From NCBI RefSeq assembly GCF_026212465.1, contig NC_080059.1:7389811-7453810 (forward strand): a stretch of DNA of 64,000 bases, read 5' to 3'. The position numbers and the translations under genes are program-made. The notes under the pieces are model-generated. The model searched no databases. It was not told where the DNA came from and worked only from the letters and a program-made list of their open reading frames with translations. Source of the DNA: Amaranthus tricolor. Lineage: Eukaryota; Streptophyta; Magnoliopsida; Caryophyllales; Amaranthaceae. The stretch's first letter is position 1, and each line of letters opens with the position of its first letter. Below are positions 23,450-36,824 of the stretch, piece by piece.

Positions 23450-25330
23450 TGCTAAGATCAATAAATTTCACAGATAAAGGACTTAAATTTAATGGATAAA
23501 CAGATAAATCAAAAGTCTTGTAGGGATTAAAATGCGTAGTTTTTCCAAATTGAATGAAATCTGAAATGGGTTATTCAATCAGAGGAAGAAGAATTGCCCA
23601 GAAAAGGAAGTAAGATAGTAGAGAGGACAGAAAGAGCTGGAGTAGGATGTAAGAGTGAGGATAATGGAGATCTAATTGATATTCTTCAATATAAGGTGGT
23701 TGATTATTTTACACATAAAGAAGAAAGGTAGGTAGTTTCGCAATGCTTTTAAGTACTCTGCTGAAGGTAACTCCCAAATCCAAAAGTTCCATAATGGAAT
23801 ATCAACAACACTATCTATGTTTCGAAAACAACGTAAAATTATCACTAATAACAATCACATTGTTAAAACTCAATTATTTTCAAAGGTATTTAATGTTGTA
23901 TTTATTGTTTACCCCTGTACAAATCCAATAAATTGGTACGAAATGAAAATCTAATTAGCTCTGACTTAATTAAAACTTAATATTTTATCTGTTGTGAGTA
24001 AAATTGTTAGATATGAGAACTCATGATCAAATAAAAGATGGATAAGGATTAAGGTCATTAGAAATAAAGTTCTACTTTGAATATGCTAGACCACATGAAA
24101 TTTAAACATAAAACATTAATAGATTATAATTTAAGAGTGATTATAAAATTATTAAAAATTATTCCACATGTTAGATGATAATTGGTAAGATTTATAATTT
24201 TTTAAAGTTGTTATAGTTATTTCAAAAGATTGTTAAATAAAAACATAAGAGGAAGTGTAAAAAAAATTAAAAAACACTGATAGATAGACATGCTTTTTAT
24301 ATGCTAGCATATCTAGTCATAATATTAAAATCATTTAGTTTTTAAATTGATAAAAAATGATATTCACGAGAAGTGATGATGGTATTTTAAATTGAACTAA
24401 ACACGAATGATAAATACTAACTGTATTATTTTGGGTGTGATATATATTACACTTTTATATTATTTGAGATTTTATTTGTGTTGAATTATATAAATTGCTT
24501 CAAGTTAAATTTGGGATCTTACTTAGTATTATAACACAAGAATATGTTTTTATGTTGTATTATCTTTTTTTCTTTTGGTAAACTTGGTTGAGCTAGTGAG
24601 CAAGATTACTACATATACATACCATGAACAAAATTTTGATTCTAGTGCATCAATGTACACTCAAGTATAGTCTAAATTTTTTTGCATCGTAAGGTAGGAA
24701 GAAAAGAATTCGATGAAAATTAAATTCAGAATCTTATCTAAAAAATATGGTACTTATTCCAACTAAAACAAAATTCAATTGTCATATCTTGTCTATATTA
24801 GTTAATACTAGATTGCACAACAAATTCATCATAGAACATAAACAAAATCAGAGGCACCTCTGAATTTTTTAGATGAGCTTGTTTACTTCCTATGATGAAA
24901 ACATTTATAATGTTGTTGTTACATAGGCCATATGCAATATGCCATATCCAACCTCTTATGTTTATTCAACTCATCTCATTCTCATAAATCTAAGTTTAAC
25001 AATCAAAGTGGACACTCTAATGAATGTGAACCAGAAGATACTCTGCAATCTTATGAACCATTGAATGTTCTCATACTACATCGCAATCTCGTGTTCCACT
25101 CGAGTCTCGAAGTTCGAAGAACAAACCCAAGAAAAAGAGTTGAACCACTAAAGAAAAGAAAAATTGTACATAGCTTCAAAGATCAAAGAAGGTGATTAAT
25201 AGGGTAATGTAGATTGTGAAGCAACCATACAAAAGCTCCCCAAACTACACCCCCTTTATTCAAACTAACACGAGGAGCTCTCATCTTTTACGGCTTTATG
25301 ATAGTGATTTGAGAAGTTGCTGAACTCTGC
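23450..25330. other. Intergenic region: GMPPA promoter side and BADH copy 1 3' side
   Basis: AT-rich DNA without a supported gene. An 87-codon plus frame at 24932-25195 has no recognisable motif. The GMPPA promoter and leader must be just right of 23449; no clear TATA box was identified. Confidence 0.5.
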
Positions 25331-28300
25331 TCACAACTTCGAAGGAGACTTGTACCATCCCCATGGTTCATCGGAAATATATTCAGTCACTTGTTTGATA
25401 TTCAAGTAATTCTCGATACCCCTGCAGAACAATTAAGCATCATAGTTCCACATCAAGAAGGATAAAACAGCAGTTCGCAAGAATCAGAACGTCAAACAAA
25501 TTTGTGCATAAAATTTACATTATGTTGCAAACTATACAGTTATGCAAATTGAATTAGGGGAGTGAAGAAATCAGGAAGGAGCAAATCTCATCCAGGAAAA
25601 TATTTTGTCCAGATATGTTTTTCGTTAGATACTTTTAAAAGGGATATTATCAAAATACTTTCTGTGAGCTGTCCCTTCAGATGAAAGTAAGTGGACATAA
25701 CAAAAAGACGAGCTTACTGACAGAAAAATTGCAAAAAAGAAATGGTCTTACCATTCCCCGAGTTCACGTCCAAAACCGCTACGCTTCGTGCCTCCCCATG
25801 GAGCTTGGCAAAAGCATGGTTGTGAGCAGTTAACCCACACAATTCCAGCTTGCAATGCCTGCATAATAGCACAAAATACAATTTACGATAAAATGTGGTC
25901 TTGGCATTTTCTGAAAACTTTCAAAGCACAAACAAACCTTAACAGTAGAGGTATTCAAAACAGACTCGACGACCCGACATTCACCCGACTTTATAACTGA
26001 ACCCAATTTGACCGACTTAAAAATAGATATACAACTATGTAAAAACCAATTTGGACACAAAACCCGGTTTGAACCGACCCGAAAACAACCCCATGACCCG
26101 AATGAACACCTCTACTCAACAGTCCTCACCTTTGTTATTCTCTCACACCTATCAAGATCTTTTGATAACACAGCAGCCCCTAAACCATACCTGTGAAACA
26201 TAGTGATAGGTCAGAATAAGATTCTAGAAGATAAAGCAAAATAAGAACAGGGGCATAATAAAGGCATGGCTCTTAAAACGTATTTTTGGGCTATTTGAAA
26301 TAACTTACTGAGTATCATTAGCCAGTTCAATTGCTTCGTCTTCAGAACTAAAGGTTTTAACACATAAGACCGGGCCGAAAACTTCCTCCCTCCATATTTG
26401 CATGGATGTGGAGACATCACTTATAATTGTTGGTTCAACATAATACCCTTTCTTCAAATGCTGCACGATTCCACTAAAAGAGTAAGATTACATAAACCAC
26501 ATTGACGGATGATTAAAATATGTCCATTAGTTTTACCTCGGGACGGGAACCTCCACACAATATAGTTGCACCCTCACTCTTTGCTGTTGAAATGAACTTC
26601 AAAACTTTTTCATACTGAAGCCCACAAAATAAATATAAGCAACCATTCATCTCGGAATAGTTAGAGCTAAAAACACAAAAGTAACAATTATGCATACCTG
26701 ACTCTTACTCACAACAGGACCAAGTCGACAGCCTTCCTCAAACGGGTCAGAGATCTTTATGTTTTTGCACCATTTTACAAGTCTATCTAAAAATTCAGCT
26801 GCAATGCTTTCCTGAAATGATTCGCAAGAGCATATTTTTAAATATAGACAAAATTCAACACATCGAAAATCAGGCAATATTCCGTGGTAATGGATGCTTA
26901 CATGCACAAGTAATCTCGAAGTTGCACTGCAAATTTGACCATTTGTCCAAAAACAGCCAAAAGCAGTCCATTCAGCAGCTGTTCAATTTGAAAAAACTTT
27001 TTAACGTATTAGAAAAAAGAACACGTGTTTGATAAAGATCTACATGAGACGAATAACTAATGTTGTCTGTTCTTAAAGAAACCAACCTTTATCCAAATCA
27101 ACATCTTCGAAGATAATGATAGGACTTTTCCCTCCAAGTTCTAATGTAACAGGCTGCAGTTCATGTTAAAAATGTTATAGAAAGAAATCAAATTAAGTTA
27201 CATCAAAGCTTTCATGAAGTAATTTGTGACATACCTTGACCAATTGGGCAGCGGACGACATAACCTTGCTACCAGTAGCCGTACTCCCAGTAAATGCAAC
27301 CTGTCAAGCAGATAAGTGATTAAAATGAACAGGAAAGGAAAGTTCACATCTACAGATTCATTTTACATAAATGCACTCAAAATATAACCTTGTCAACATC
27401 AGGATGGCAAGCTAACGGCCCACCAGCTTCTGGACCTAATCCTGTTAAAATATTTAATACGCCAGGAGGTAGTCCCACTTCTCTGCACACTTCAGCCAAT
27501 TCTAGGCATGTTCTGAAATCAAAAGTCAAAATTTTCAAAGAACAGAAATATCAGTATCACTTTAAGAGTGAAGTTCAGAGAATGCCAGATCCAGAATAAA
27601 ACTTACACGGATGCCAGTTCTGATGGCTTAAGTACAGCTGAGCAACCAGCAGCAAGAGCTGGAGCAACTTTCCATGTGGCCATTAGAAGTGGATAATTCC
27701 TTCAATGAAGTAGATGAAACATTAAACATCACATTTCCAAAACCTCATAACAAGAAGAAGTTCAATGCACAAGGAAAAATATACAAAAAAAAAAGGAAGA
27801 AAAACTGAAATAAGACCCAAAATCTTTGTGTTTAAATTAAGTGATCCTTCAGTAAAGAGTTGCAACTTGCAAGCATGAAATGTCAAAAAAAACTTATACG
27901 TTATTGTCCATCCCTTCTCTCTTGTGTTCACCAAAAATATATGTTCCGCAAAAAAAATAATCAGTCAACGAATAAAATTGATTGTGAGATATCCTGTTGT
28001 GCACTTGCACTTCCTCCATTCATTAGACAAGTTGCCTTATCTGATTAATATCGATCCCTTTACAGATTTGATGAAGCCAAGAAATGAAAGAATTGTCATA
28101 TTTGTTTCAATTTCACAGTTTATTATTGGAGGAAAGAGTGCTGTCCATACTAACCAAGGAGAAATCAATCCAACAACACCAATGGGTTGTTTAAGCACAT
28201 GGCATTTGAAAGTGTCCATAGGAAGGGCAATTGGAGCCTTTTGTTTAGCATCAAGGGCTTCTGCTTGATCGGCATAATATTCAAAACATCCAGCAACATC

Positions 28301-31300
28301 ATCCTGGAAAACCCTAGTTAATACTCGGGAAAGAAACAGTATTTAGAATATATATAAACAATACTACAACATAAACCTACAATGTCCCATGCTGCTTCAT
28401 CCAGTGGTTTTCCACAATCCATGGCTTCAAGTTTTGCAAAATACTCCTTTTTCTCTGTTATCTACAAGTAAAATTAGAGAGCAGGCTCAGGAATGGATAA
28501 AGTAAAACTGTAAGGCCTAAAGCAGAAGCAAAATGCAAAAATATCATCCACATCACACATAGAGCAAAGCATCGCACTGTCTCGCAACCGTTTTGTAACG
28601 GTTTTTGATATTACCAAGACTAAAATATAGGCCGAGGCAACCAGAAAAGCCATTCTGCGACCGTTACGGCGTTACCGCAATCAGGACTGAAACCTTATTT
28701 TTGCGCCTTGACAACAGTGCGTTGCGGCAGTATTATATATAGAAAAAACTTGAGGTTAAAGAGACCATGATATAGGCCACAGCAACTGCACAATTATCCA
28801 CATTGGTTGTGAAAGTGGTTTCGCGACCTAATCGCAACTGTGACCCTTGCCACAACCGCGACCGAACTTGAGATTTTTCTCTACGGCGGGAAGTCCACAC
28901 CTAAGCCTATGTAATGAGCAATCTTGTTTATGACCATAGTACCCTTGCATATATTCAAATGGTGATCTTCTAGTCCAGAAAGCTATGTCTCTGTGAGGCT
29001 TGGGAGAAAGGACTAGAAAACACCACACTTAATTGTTACATGGGAGACAGGAGACAGGAATGGGATGTGGGAAGTGTGAGAATCGGAATGAAACATTCTT
29101 TGTGCACGGTCACTTGATGCTTATCATAGTGAGTCTTGAACACTTGATTCCTTACCAAAAGATGAATGTACAATCCATAAAGTTAATATGTACAAGTGAC
29201 TCTTGATCTTGAAGTCTCAAAAAAAGTTGCATGAAGGTGACCCTCAAAGGTATTAATATCTAATTCTTGAGAAAGTAAATGAGAAATAGGTCCATACTGA
29301 GTACTGACCTCTCAATACCCCCTTAGAGAACACATTTGAATTAGAATATGGTAGTGACATACTTGATGAATCAGGATGTTATCAACAGAAACAATACATC
29401 CAAATGCTTTATAATTCAAGTACTTTATCTCCTTAGCGAAGCAAATATTTCAAAGATAAAATATTCCATAAAACCTTATGCAACAAAACCAAGCAAGAGT
29501 ACAAATCTAAGGTCAAACCTTTCAGAAGACTTAAAACACTACAAACGTTTGTACCTTATCCATATCTCTCTTACAACTCTAAAAACAATGGTGTACAAAT
29601 GAAAAATTCAACATGACTGGAATTAACCAATTTCCGGAGATGTATACGAAATTACAGCATATGTAAGCATCTTTATCTTCTTTGAAAATTGACTAGACAT
29701 TATTATCACTAGGTCTCAGTTTTATTGCTAGAGGATCAAATTCTCCCATTACATAATCTTCATGCTCACTCAAAATGCAAAATCTGCTCACAAGCAAGCA
29801 ATTAACACATACCCAAATGATATTCAAAAAAAAAAAAAAAGAACACTCCCACACCCAAATGGAGTGTATACTACTCATACATCCATGTTTACCATAAAGA
29901 TAGAAACTTTGTAAATCCAAAGTTAATATGTTTTTCAAGAGAGAATCCTTGAGACTCATTTGAAAAGAATGGTAAAAGATTGTCATAAATAGGTGATCAC
30001 AACTCTCTTGAAGAGATAAAATATGAGGACAAATAATAAGGTTGTGAGGCTATAATTCAACCTTATAATCATCCCTAATGACATTTCAGCAATGGAAATA
30101 ACTGCTTTGTTTTAATTGATCCTAATCTTTTGGGATTAAGGTTTTGACATTATTGCTGTTAAAAGTTTAAAATAATTGCTTTCTTTGGCAAGCAATTTCA
30201 ATTAGCTTAACACTCGATGATGTAGTTGGAAATTCATCCCAATTGAAGGTGACTGGTAACGAGCAACAGATTAAGCTAGCCTTGGGTTAAACTGAAAAGT
30301 TACAATGCACCAAATACTAATAATCTCAATCCCAAAACAAACGAACATAAAATCGCAACAAGAATTTGAAAATAAAGAAAAATGGGTCATTCGTGTGGGT
30401 CCGATGTAAAGAGAAAAAACTTACTCAAAAGGGTATATTCTTCGTGTTGAAACATACTGTTGAAGAACATTTTGCAACTGTGCTCAAGCTCCCCAAGGTC
30501 GAAATGACAAAATCTACCAACTTCGTATTTGGTTGTTGATATTAATAGTGAAATGATAACCAAATTTAATGTAATTTAGCTATAACTTGACAAGATTTAT
30601 GATCATGTATGTTGCACTCGAATTATTTTTTTCTTCGCAAAGTTCATTTCCATCCATTACCAGTTTACCACTTGAAAAGATGGTAATCGATATTAATGGC
30701 AAATTGTGAAGTAACATACATGGTTGGGTTGGGATGACAGCTTATTACGATGGAAATGGCATGACATATTTTTTTACATCCTCACTAACACTATCTAAAA
30801 CCAATAAACAAACGTCCCATAAAAATTGTCCCTCCCTTCAATAAAAGGCTTCACCTTACTTTTAGGAAAATGCCAACTTTGTAATGGGATACACGGATTA
30901 TTACCTACATTAAGAAGTCGTACGCCTTTCGATGTCAATGTACAGTTTTCATTTTAGATAATTTATCTGCTAGTTTTATCGATACTTATATTTCTATTAT
31001 TATCAGGATCACTCCTCCATTCCAATCAAACAAAACTAACAAACAAAAGTGCCGGCTTGAGGCATTTTTTATTTGGATGGTGCGACCAACATCCGAACTA
31101 TTGGTCATTGAAGATATCAAGAACACAAATAGATCAAGACTCGACACAGGACCATAAAATCAAATCAGATCAAATAAGACCCTAAAATACATACTTTTGC
31201 AGCAATGGCCCGAAGGTACTTAGCACGATGAGCTCCAGATGCAGACGCCCAATCTTCTCCTTTGTTCCTCTTAAGTGCTCTTCTAGCTGCAGCGACTGCA

Positions 31301-31931
31301 AGCTCGACATCTTCAGCAGTAGCAGCCGGAATATCACCTAAAAACCCAAATGATGATGAATGCAAACTTCAATCACCAATAGATGGATCAACAACAATGT
31401 AAAAGTCTTAATCCCTAAAAATTAGAGTCGCATACATGAACCTATAGCAACAATGTATAGATCCTTTAACTTAGTTTCAATCGCAAAATCATATCATCAC
31501 CAAACAAATTCAAACCCCACATAGAAAATCAGATTTTAACCAATACCCAGTTAAAAAAAAAAAAACCTTTAAATCCGAAAAAAAGAATTCCAGTTCCAAT
31601 TACCAATAAAGCACATCATCATCATCCATAAATCCCAGAACCCATGAAAAAAATATAAAGTAAAAGCATTTCTATCATCATAGTCTAATCTAGAACTAAC
31701 TTCATAAGAACATTCAAAATACTATATGAAGGAGAAGTTCAATGTTTTGGATCTTTGTCGGTTTTGTTTTGATAATCATGTGCAGAAGTTGGATAAAAAA
31801 TAAAGGGGGAAAGTAAACAAACCAATGATCTCCTCAGTAGAAGGATTGATGATAGGGATGCGATTTTTCTTGATGGGTTCTCTCCATTCTCCATCAATGA
31901 ATAGCTGGCGCGAAGGTACGGGGATCGCCAT
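25331..31931 (-). CDS. ALDH10: BADH copy 1: ALDH10 aminoaldehyde dehydrogenase, peroxisomal type (-SKL)
   Basis: Exons (5'>3'): 31931-31823, 31337-31195, 28461-28381, 28303-28155, 27699-27607, 27512-27389, 27300-27235, 27153-27087, 26978-26902, 26811-26698, 26614-26537, 26460-26309, 26190-26130, 25858-25752, 25421-25331; 1512 nt, 503 aa. NAD-dependent oxidation of omega-aminoaldehydes. Shown by the N-terminus [19 protein letters not shown], general-base Glu260 in ELGGKSP, catalytic Cys294 in GQICSATS, and [10 protein letters not shown]. Residue 444, equivalent to spinach BADH 441, is Ile (ATT, 25841-25843); Ile here is known to exclude bulky betaine aldehyde. The C-terminus SPSKL ends in a canonical peroxisomal targeting signal (PTS1). 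So this copy is inferred to be the ancestral peroxisomal aminoaldehyde enzyme, with little betaine-forming activity. Intron 2 is 2.7 kb with repeats. Confidence 0.95.
25943..26117. mobile_element. MITE-like 'gaggtgttc-cgggtc' repeat in BADH copy 1 intron 13
   Basis: The left edge tagaggtattcaaaacag pairs inversely with the right edge cgaatgaacacctcta. The inside has acccgac/gacccga words. It fills most of the 271-bp intron. Confidence 0.55.
28560..28870. repeat. GC-rich dispersed repeat in BADH copy 1 intron 2
   Basis: Repeated gcaaccgt, gcgaccgttacggcg, gttgcggca and accgcgaccg words, far richer in CpG than the surroundings. Probably a degraded transposon; class not recognised. Confidence 0.4.
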
Positions 31932-32226
31932 TTTTTGTAAGGAAAAATCAGTTGAAGTTGGAAGTAAAAAGTAAGAAGTAAACAGTGTTGATAGGCTCAA
32001 CCGCTCAAGAATCAAGAGATTGACCAAGACTCCAAGAGTATTTCAAGATGTGAATACGTGATCGTCTTTTTGTTAGGCAAGTCCGATGGCGAGGTTATAC
32101 GTATCTTTGGTGGGGCCATATGCAATAACAAATTAAATTGTATAAGAGCGCTATACAAATTAAATTGTATCTTTGGTGGGGCCATATTGCAGAGGTACGA
32201 GGGTAAGAAATGATAAAGACAAGAAG
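31932..32226. promoter_or_regulatory. BADH copy 1 upstream region with a local duplication
   Basis: Only about 295 bp separate the ATG from a copia LTR. The stretch contains tctttggtggggccatat twice (32104 and 32168) and caaattaaattgtat twice (32129 and 32155), plus an ACGTG core near 32055. No obvious TATA box. Confidence 0.5.
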
Positions 32227-32681
32227 TGTTAGGATAAGAGCGCTAGCGAAAACGTATTTTAATCGAGAGATAATCAAAGTGTAAAGGGCAAGAAGCCAAG
32301 AAGAGCTATTAAGAAAATGACACAAACTGAGCACTTGAAAAATAATTTCACTATATTATAATGAAAGAGATTGATACAAGGATATAAGATAATAACTTGT
32401 AAAGTGGAATAATAATACAAGAAAGGATATTTTTGTGTGGATGGTTGGATGAAGTAAGATGTCAACACCCCTATTTATACTTGAGGTTAGTAGGTGGCAT
32501 GAATCTAGTAATTTCCACACAAATCTTTTTCTGTTATAATCTTTCTAATGTTATAGCATTTTCTATGCAAATATCTATTATTAGAATAATCTAGCTACTA
32601 ATTTTATGAGCTAAACAAATCATTCTAGAATGTTCTTAAAGTGAAGGTTTTGTGGGCTATGAATTTGGGCCATACCCAACA
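32227..32681 (-). repeat. 3' LTR, oriented toward BADH copy 1
   Basis: On + it starts TGTTAGGATAAGAGCGC and ends CATACCCAACA. A minus-strand TATAAATA box at 32472-32479 reads toward BADH copy 1. Confidence 0.85.
32472..32479 (-). promoter_or_regulatory. LTR TATA box pointing at BADH copy 1
   Basis: TATAAATA followed by GGGG on the minus strand, inside the 3' LTR, about 540 bp upstream of the BADH copy 1 ATG. Confidence 0.45.
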
Positions 32682-33278
32682 ATCTCCACCTTGGACCAAA
32701 TTACATAGGTCACTTATGGTTAGCCCTTTTAAAAAAACTTTTAGTAGGAACAAACTCTTACTATCCAAACAGTGATCGAACTTGATTCTAGGAAGCGGCT
32801 TTGTGAGCATATCAACAGGATTTTCTGAAGTATGAACCTTCTTAACTGCAATTTTACCTTCAGCAATAATATCTCTAACGTAGTGATATTTAACTGAGAC
32901 ATGCTTGGTCTTGGAATGGTAGGCATCATTCTTGGTGAGAAAGATAGCACTTTGACTATCAGAGAATACCACAGTGATACCTTGTGGTATACCAAGATCC
33001 ACAACAAGACCTCGCAACCATGTAGCCTCCTTTATACCTTCAGTTGCTGCAACATACTCTGCTTCAGTAGTAGAAAGAGCAGCTATCGATTGCAATTAAG
33101 CCTTCCAGCTAATTGCACCTGAACAAAGAGTGAAGATATCACTAGAGAGAGACCTTCGACGATCAAGATCGTCTCCATAGTCAGAGTCAACGAACCCAAC
33201 AACATTAGTAGAAGCTGTCAAGTTCTTATCAATACTAAACCCATATCTACAGTACCTTTTAGGTACCGAAAAATCCAT
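32625..33278 (-). pseudogene. Copia RNase H remnant
   Basis: Two frames, 33096-33278 and 32625-33095, separated by a stop. Includes STTEAEYVAATEGIKEA, DSQSAI and the HVSVKYHYVRD region typical of copia RNase H. Confidence 0.85.
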
Positions 33279-33289
33279 TTAACAGCATG

Positions 33290-34666
33290 CTAATGCTCTT
33301 TACCAGGGTTGTGCATATACCTGCTTACCATGCTTACTGCATATGCTAAGTCAGGTCTAGTACAGACCATAGCATACATGAGACTACCAACTGCATTAGC
33401 ATAAGGAATGCTGGTCATTTTCTCCTTTTCTTCTTCCGTTTGTGGACAAGATTCAGATGACAACTTAAAATGTGCAGTAAGTGGGGTAGAGAAAGGCTTA
33501 CAATTACTCATATTAAACCTATCCAGAATTTTTTTGATAAAATTTTTCTGAGATAGGAATAACTTACCGGCCTGTCGATCCCGATGTATCTCCATGCCAA
33601 GAATTTTCTTTGCTGCACCAATATCTTTCATCTCAAACTCCTTGCTAAGTTGAGATTTTAAGTTCTTGATTAGAGACTTGTCACAAGATGCAATGAGCAT
33701 ATCGTCCACGTACAGCAACAAATAAATATAAGTGCCACCATATTGTCGAAAATAGACACAATGATCATACTGGCTGCGTGTGTAGCCTTGTTTGATCATA
33801 AATGAATCAATGCGCTTATACCACTGCCTGGGAGCTTGTTTAAGACCATATAATGATTTCTTCAAGCGATAAACAAGATTTTCCTTTCCAGGAACAACAA
33901 ATTCTTCGGGTTGCTTCATATAAATCTCTTCTTTAAGGTCACCATGAAGAAAAGCAGTTTTGACATCGAGTTGCTCTAACACCATGTCAAACATAGCAAC
34001 CATTGCAAGAAGAACTCGAATAGAAGTATGGCGAACAACAGGAGAAAAAATTTCATTAAAGTCAATACCTTCTTTTTGATGGCATCCTTTGACAACGAGG
34101 CGTGTCTTCCATCGTGCGAGTTTAATTCCTGGGATGCCTTCCTTTTGCTTGTAGACCCATTTGCAAGCAATTGCTTTTCGGCCTTTAGGTAGCTCCACCA
34201 GGTCACATGTGCCATTCTTGTGAAGACTATTAATCTCCTCATTCATTGCTACTAGCCATTTAGAGGAATCAGGACCAGAGATGGCTTCTGAATAGGAGGA
34301 TGGATCAGCTCCAACAGCAATTTCTTTGCCAACTAAGAGTGCATAAGCAAGCACATATTTATCTGCAGAATATTTTGATGACCTTATGATAGGCCTTTTT
34401 GAACGATCCCTGACCAGATTGTAATCTGTTGGTTGATGAGAGATTTGTGGTTGGCTTGATCCATTAGTAATTGGAGAATCATTATCGTGATCTTGATCAT
34501 CATGGCTGGAACAAGGGCTTGATGAAGCATCATCTTCCACCGTGGGAGACTGACTTCTTGTCTCTAACTCCACCTTCTCACTAACACTATCTTGATTATG
34601 TGTTAGGAGATGTAGAAGACTCCAGACCAGAGGATTTGATAGTAGCATTTTCATTAAAATTAACAT
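33290..34666 (-). pseudogene. Copia reverse transcriptase (longest open part)
   Basis: 458 codons open. It holds the CKWVYKQKEG and ARWKTRLVVKG words, QLDVKTAFLHGDL, SLYGLKQAPRQWYKR, the catalytic YVDDMLIAS and KKILGMEI. It joins RNase H downstream after a stop and integrase upstream after a shift, so the polyprotein as a whole is broken. Confidence 0.9.
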
Positions 34667-34685
34667 CTCGAGTAAGAATTACTTT

Positions 34686-35930
34686 CTAAGACTCGAGACA
34701 CCATAATCTATATCCTTTAGATTCAGAGGAGTAACCAATAAAAATGCATTTAACAGCTCTAGGAGCTAATTTACCATCATTAATGTGAGCATAGGCAATA
34801 CAACCATATACTTTAAGGAAGGAGTAGTCAACGGTTGTTCCTGACCAGACTTCCTCTTGGATTTTGAAGTCAATAGAAGAGTGTGGAGATCGGTTGACGA
34901 TATATGCGGCTGTAGATACGACTTCTGTCCATAGATATCGACGACTCCATAGTCCAGCATTAGTGATCATACAACGAGCTCTTTCAAGAAGAGTTCGGTT
35001 TATACGTTCTGCTACACCATTTTGTTGAGGCTTGTGGGGTAATGTCTTGTGTCTTGCAATGCTAGCTTTTGCACAGAATTCTTCAAATTCTCCATCACAA
35101 AATTCCATGCCACGATCAGTCCTGAGCTTCTTGATTTTTCTCCCAGTCTGGTTCTCCACGAGAGCTTTTCACTTCTTAAAAGTGGGAAAAGCCTCATTTT
35201 TACGTCTTAAGAAATAAGTCCAGACTTTACGAGAGAAATCATCAATAATCGACATAAAGTAGCATTTCCAGAATAAGAGGCGACCCTAGAAGGTCCCATA
35301 AATCAGAGTGGACATAATCAAGAATACCCTTTGTTCTGTGAGTAGCAGTAGAGAAACTTACTTTCTTTTGCTTCCCATAGACATAATACTCACAGAATTC
35401 TAGTTTACCCATACCAGGTGAGCCGAGAAGTCTACGTTTGCTCAGGATGTCCATTCCTTTTTCGCTCATATGACCGAGGCGTTTATGCCATAAATGAGTA
35501 TGACCAGAATCAATAAATGAGGATGAGATGGTTGTTGAACCTGTCACTGTATGTCCCTGCAAGACATATAAACTACCACTTTTTGTGGCCTTCATGACAA
35601 CTAGGGCACCTTTGGTGACCTTCAAAACTCCACCTTGAGCTGAAAATCTATATCCAAGAGACTCAAGAGTACTCAGTGAAATCAGATTGCGTTTTGAGTC
35701 AGGAATATGATGAACCTTAGTCAAAGTCCTGACAAGCCATCATGAGTCTTGATTTTGATTGAACCTATACCAATAGCCTTACAGGAAACATCGTTTCCCA
35801 TTAAGACAGTACCACAATCAAAAAATTCATATGTGGTAAACCAATCCCTATGAGGACACATATGATAGGTGCAACCAAAATCAAGAATCCATTCATTAAG
35901 GTCCTTCTTTTCAGAAGTTACAAGTAACAC
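34686..35930 (-). pseudogene. Copia protease/integrase remnant
   Basis: Protease part at 35721-35930, with DFGC where DSGC is expected. Pre-integrase at 35242-35724 (HLWHKRLGHMSEKG, then a CX2C-like CEYYVYGK). Integrase core at 34686-35159 (LRTDRGMEF, PQQNGVAERINRTLLER). A frame break lies between 35159 and 35242. Confidence 0.85.
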
Positions 35931-36701
35931 TGAGTCACCTTCTGAGTCAGTTTCAATGAAACTAGCTTCAGCAGGTTTATGAGGTTGTTTAGACTTATCC
36001 TCTTTTCCTTCTTATTTTTTAATTTAAAGCATTCAGAAATATCGTGCCTTGGCTTTTTACAATAGTGACAGGTGACATTAGGTTTACGTCCCCTAGATTT
36101 AGATCGAAATTTCTTTTTATGTGTATTTCCTTTTTCATGAAATCTCCCTCTTATATTTAGTCCTTCAGCTTTATCATCATTATTCACTTCAAGATCAAAT
36201 TTTTCTTTTGAGAGTAAATGTGATTTTACATCTTCAAAAGAAATAGAATCACTAGAGCCATATAACATAATTTCTTTGAAGTGTTTGTAAGAGGGAGGTA
36301 GGGAGACGATTAATAATACAGCCTTATCCTCATCTTCAATTTAGATGAGATTGGATGGACGTACCTTCGGCCATACAAATAGTATAGAGCCTCTCTTTGA
36401 GACGGAGTTTATTGGCTAAAGTTTTAGTCATATAAAGAGACTCGAGCTTTGTCCATAAAGCAGCCGTAGTCGTCTTGTGTACCATCTCGTGTAACACCTC
36501 CTTAGTTAAGCATAGTTGGGTAGCCGACATGGCTTTTTCATCCAACTCTTGCCACTGCTCGTCGATCATCGTTGAAGACTTCGTATGAAGAGCCTTTTTT
36601 AATCCGTTTTGAACAAGAACGGCTTGTATCTGGATTTTCCAGATACTAAAGCTTATCTTGCCATCAAATTTCTCGATATCGAACTTTGTAACGCTCGACA
36701 T
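35918..36701 (-). pseudogene. Copia gag remnant
   Basis: 36336-36701 begins MSSVTKFDIEKFDGKI (gag start, just inside the primer-binding site). 35918-36268 holds a zinc knuckle CHYCKKPRHDISEC. A break separates them. Confidence 0.85.
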
Positions 36702-36712
36702 TATAAATCTTT

Positions 36713-36725
36713 GGCTCTGATACCA
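36713..36725 (-). other. Primer-binding site (tRNA-Met type)
   Basis: TGGTATCAGAGCC on the minus strand, two bases inside the 5' LTR fragment, the usual plant copia priming site. Confidence 0.75.
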
Positions 36726-36824
36726 CTTGTTAGGGTAAGAGCGCTAGCGGAAACGTAATTTAATCGAGAAATAATCAAAGTGTAAAGGGCAAGAAGAGCT
36801 ATTAAGAAAATATAAACACAAATT

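Larger units (their letters stand above)
32227..36824 (-). mobile_element. Decayed Ty1/copia (Tnt1/Tork-like) retrotransposon upstream of BADH copy 1
   Basis: The 3' LTR is 32227-32681 (455 bp). The polypurine-like word AAGGTGGAGAT (- strand) abuts it at 32682. The primer-binding site TGGTATCAGAGCC (tRNA-Met type, - strand) is at 36713-36725. A 5' LTR piece starts at 36728 and stops resembling the other LTR at about 36824, so the 5' LTR is truncated and no TSD can be read. Domains run gag-protease-integrase-RT-RNase H, split into several frames. Confidence 0.88.

Noticed and set aside
24932..25195. 87-codon plus-strand gene downstream of BADH copy 1
   Set aside because: No recognised motif, no promoter signal, basic low-complexity tail; probably chance.
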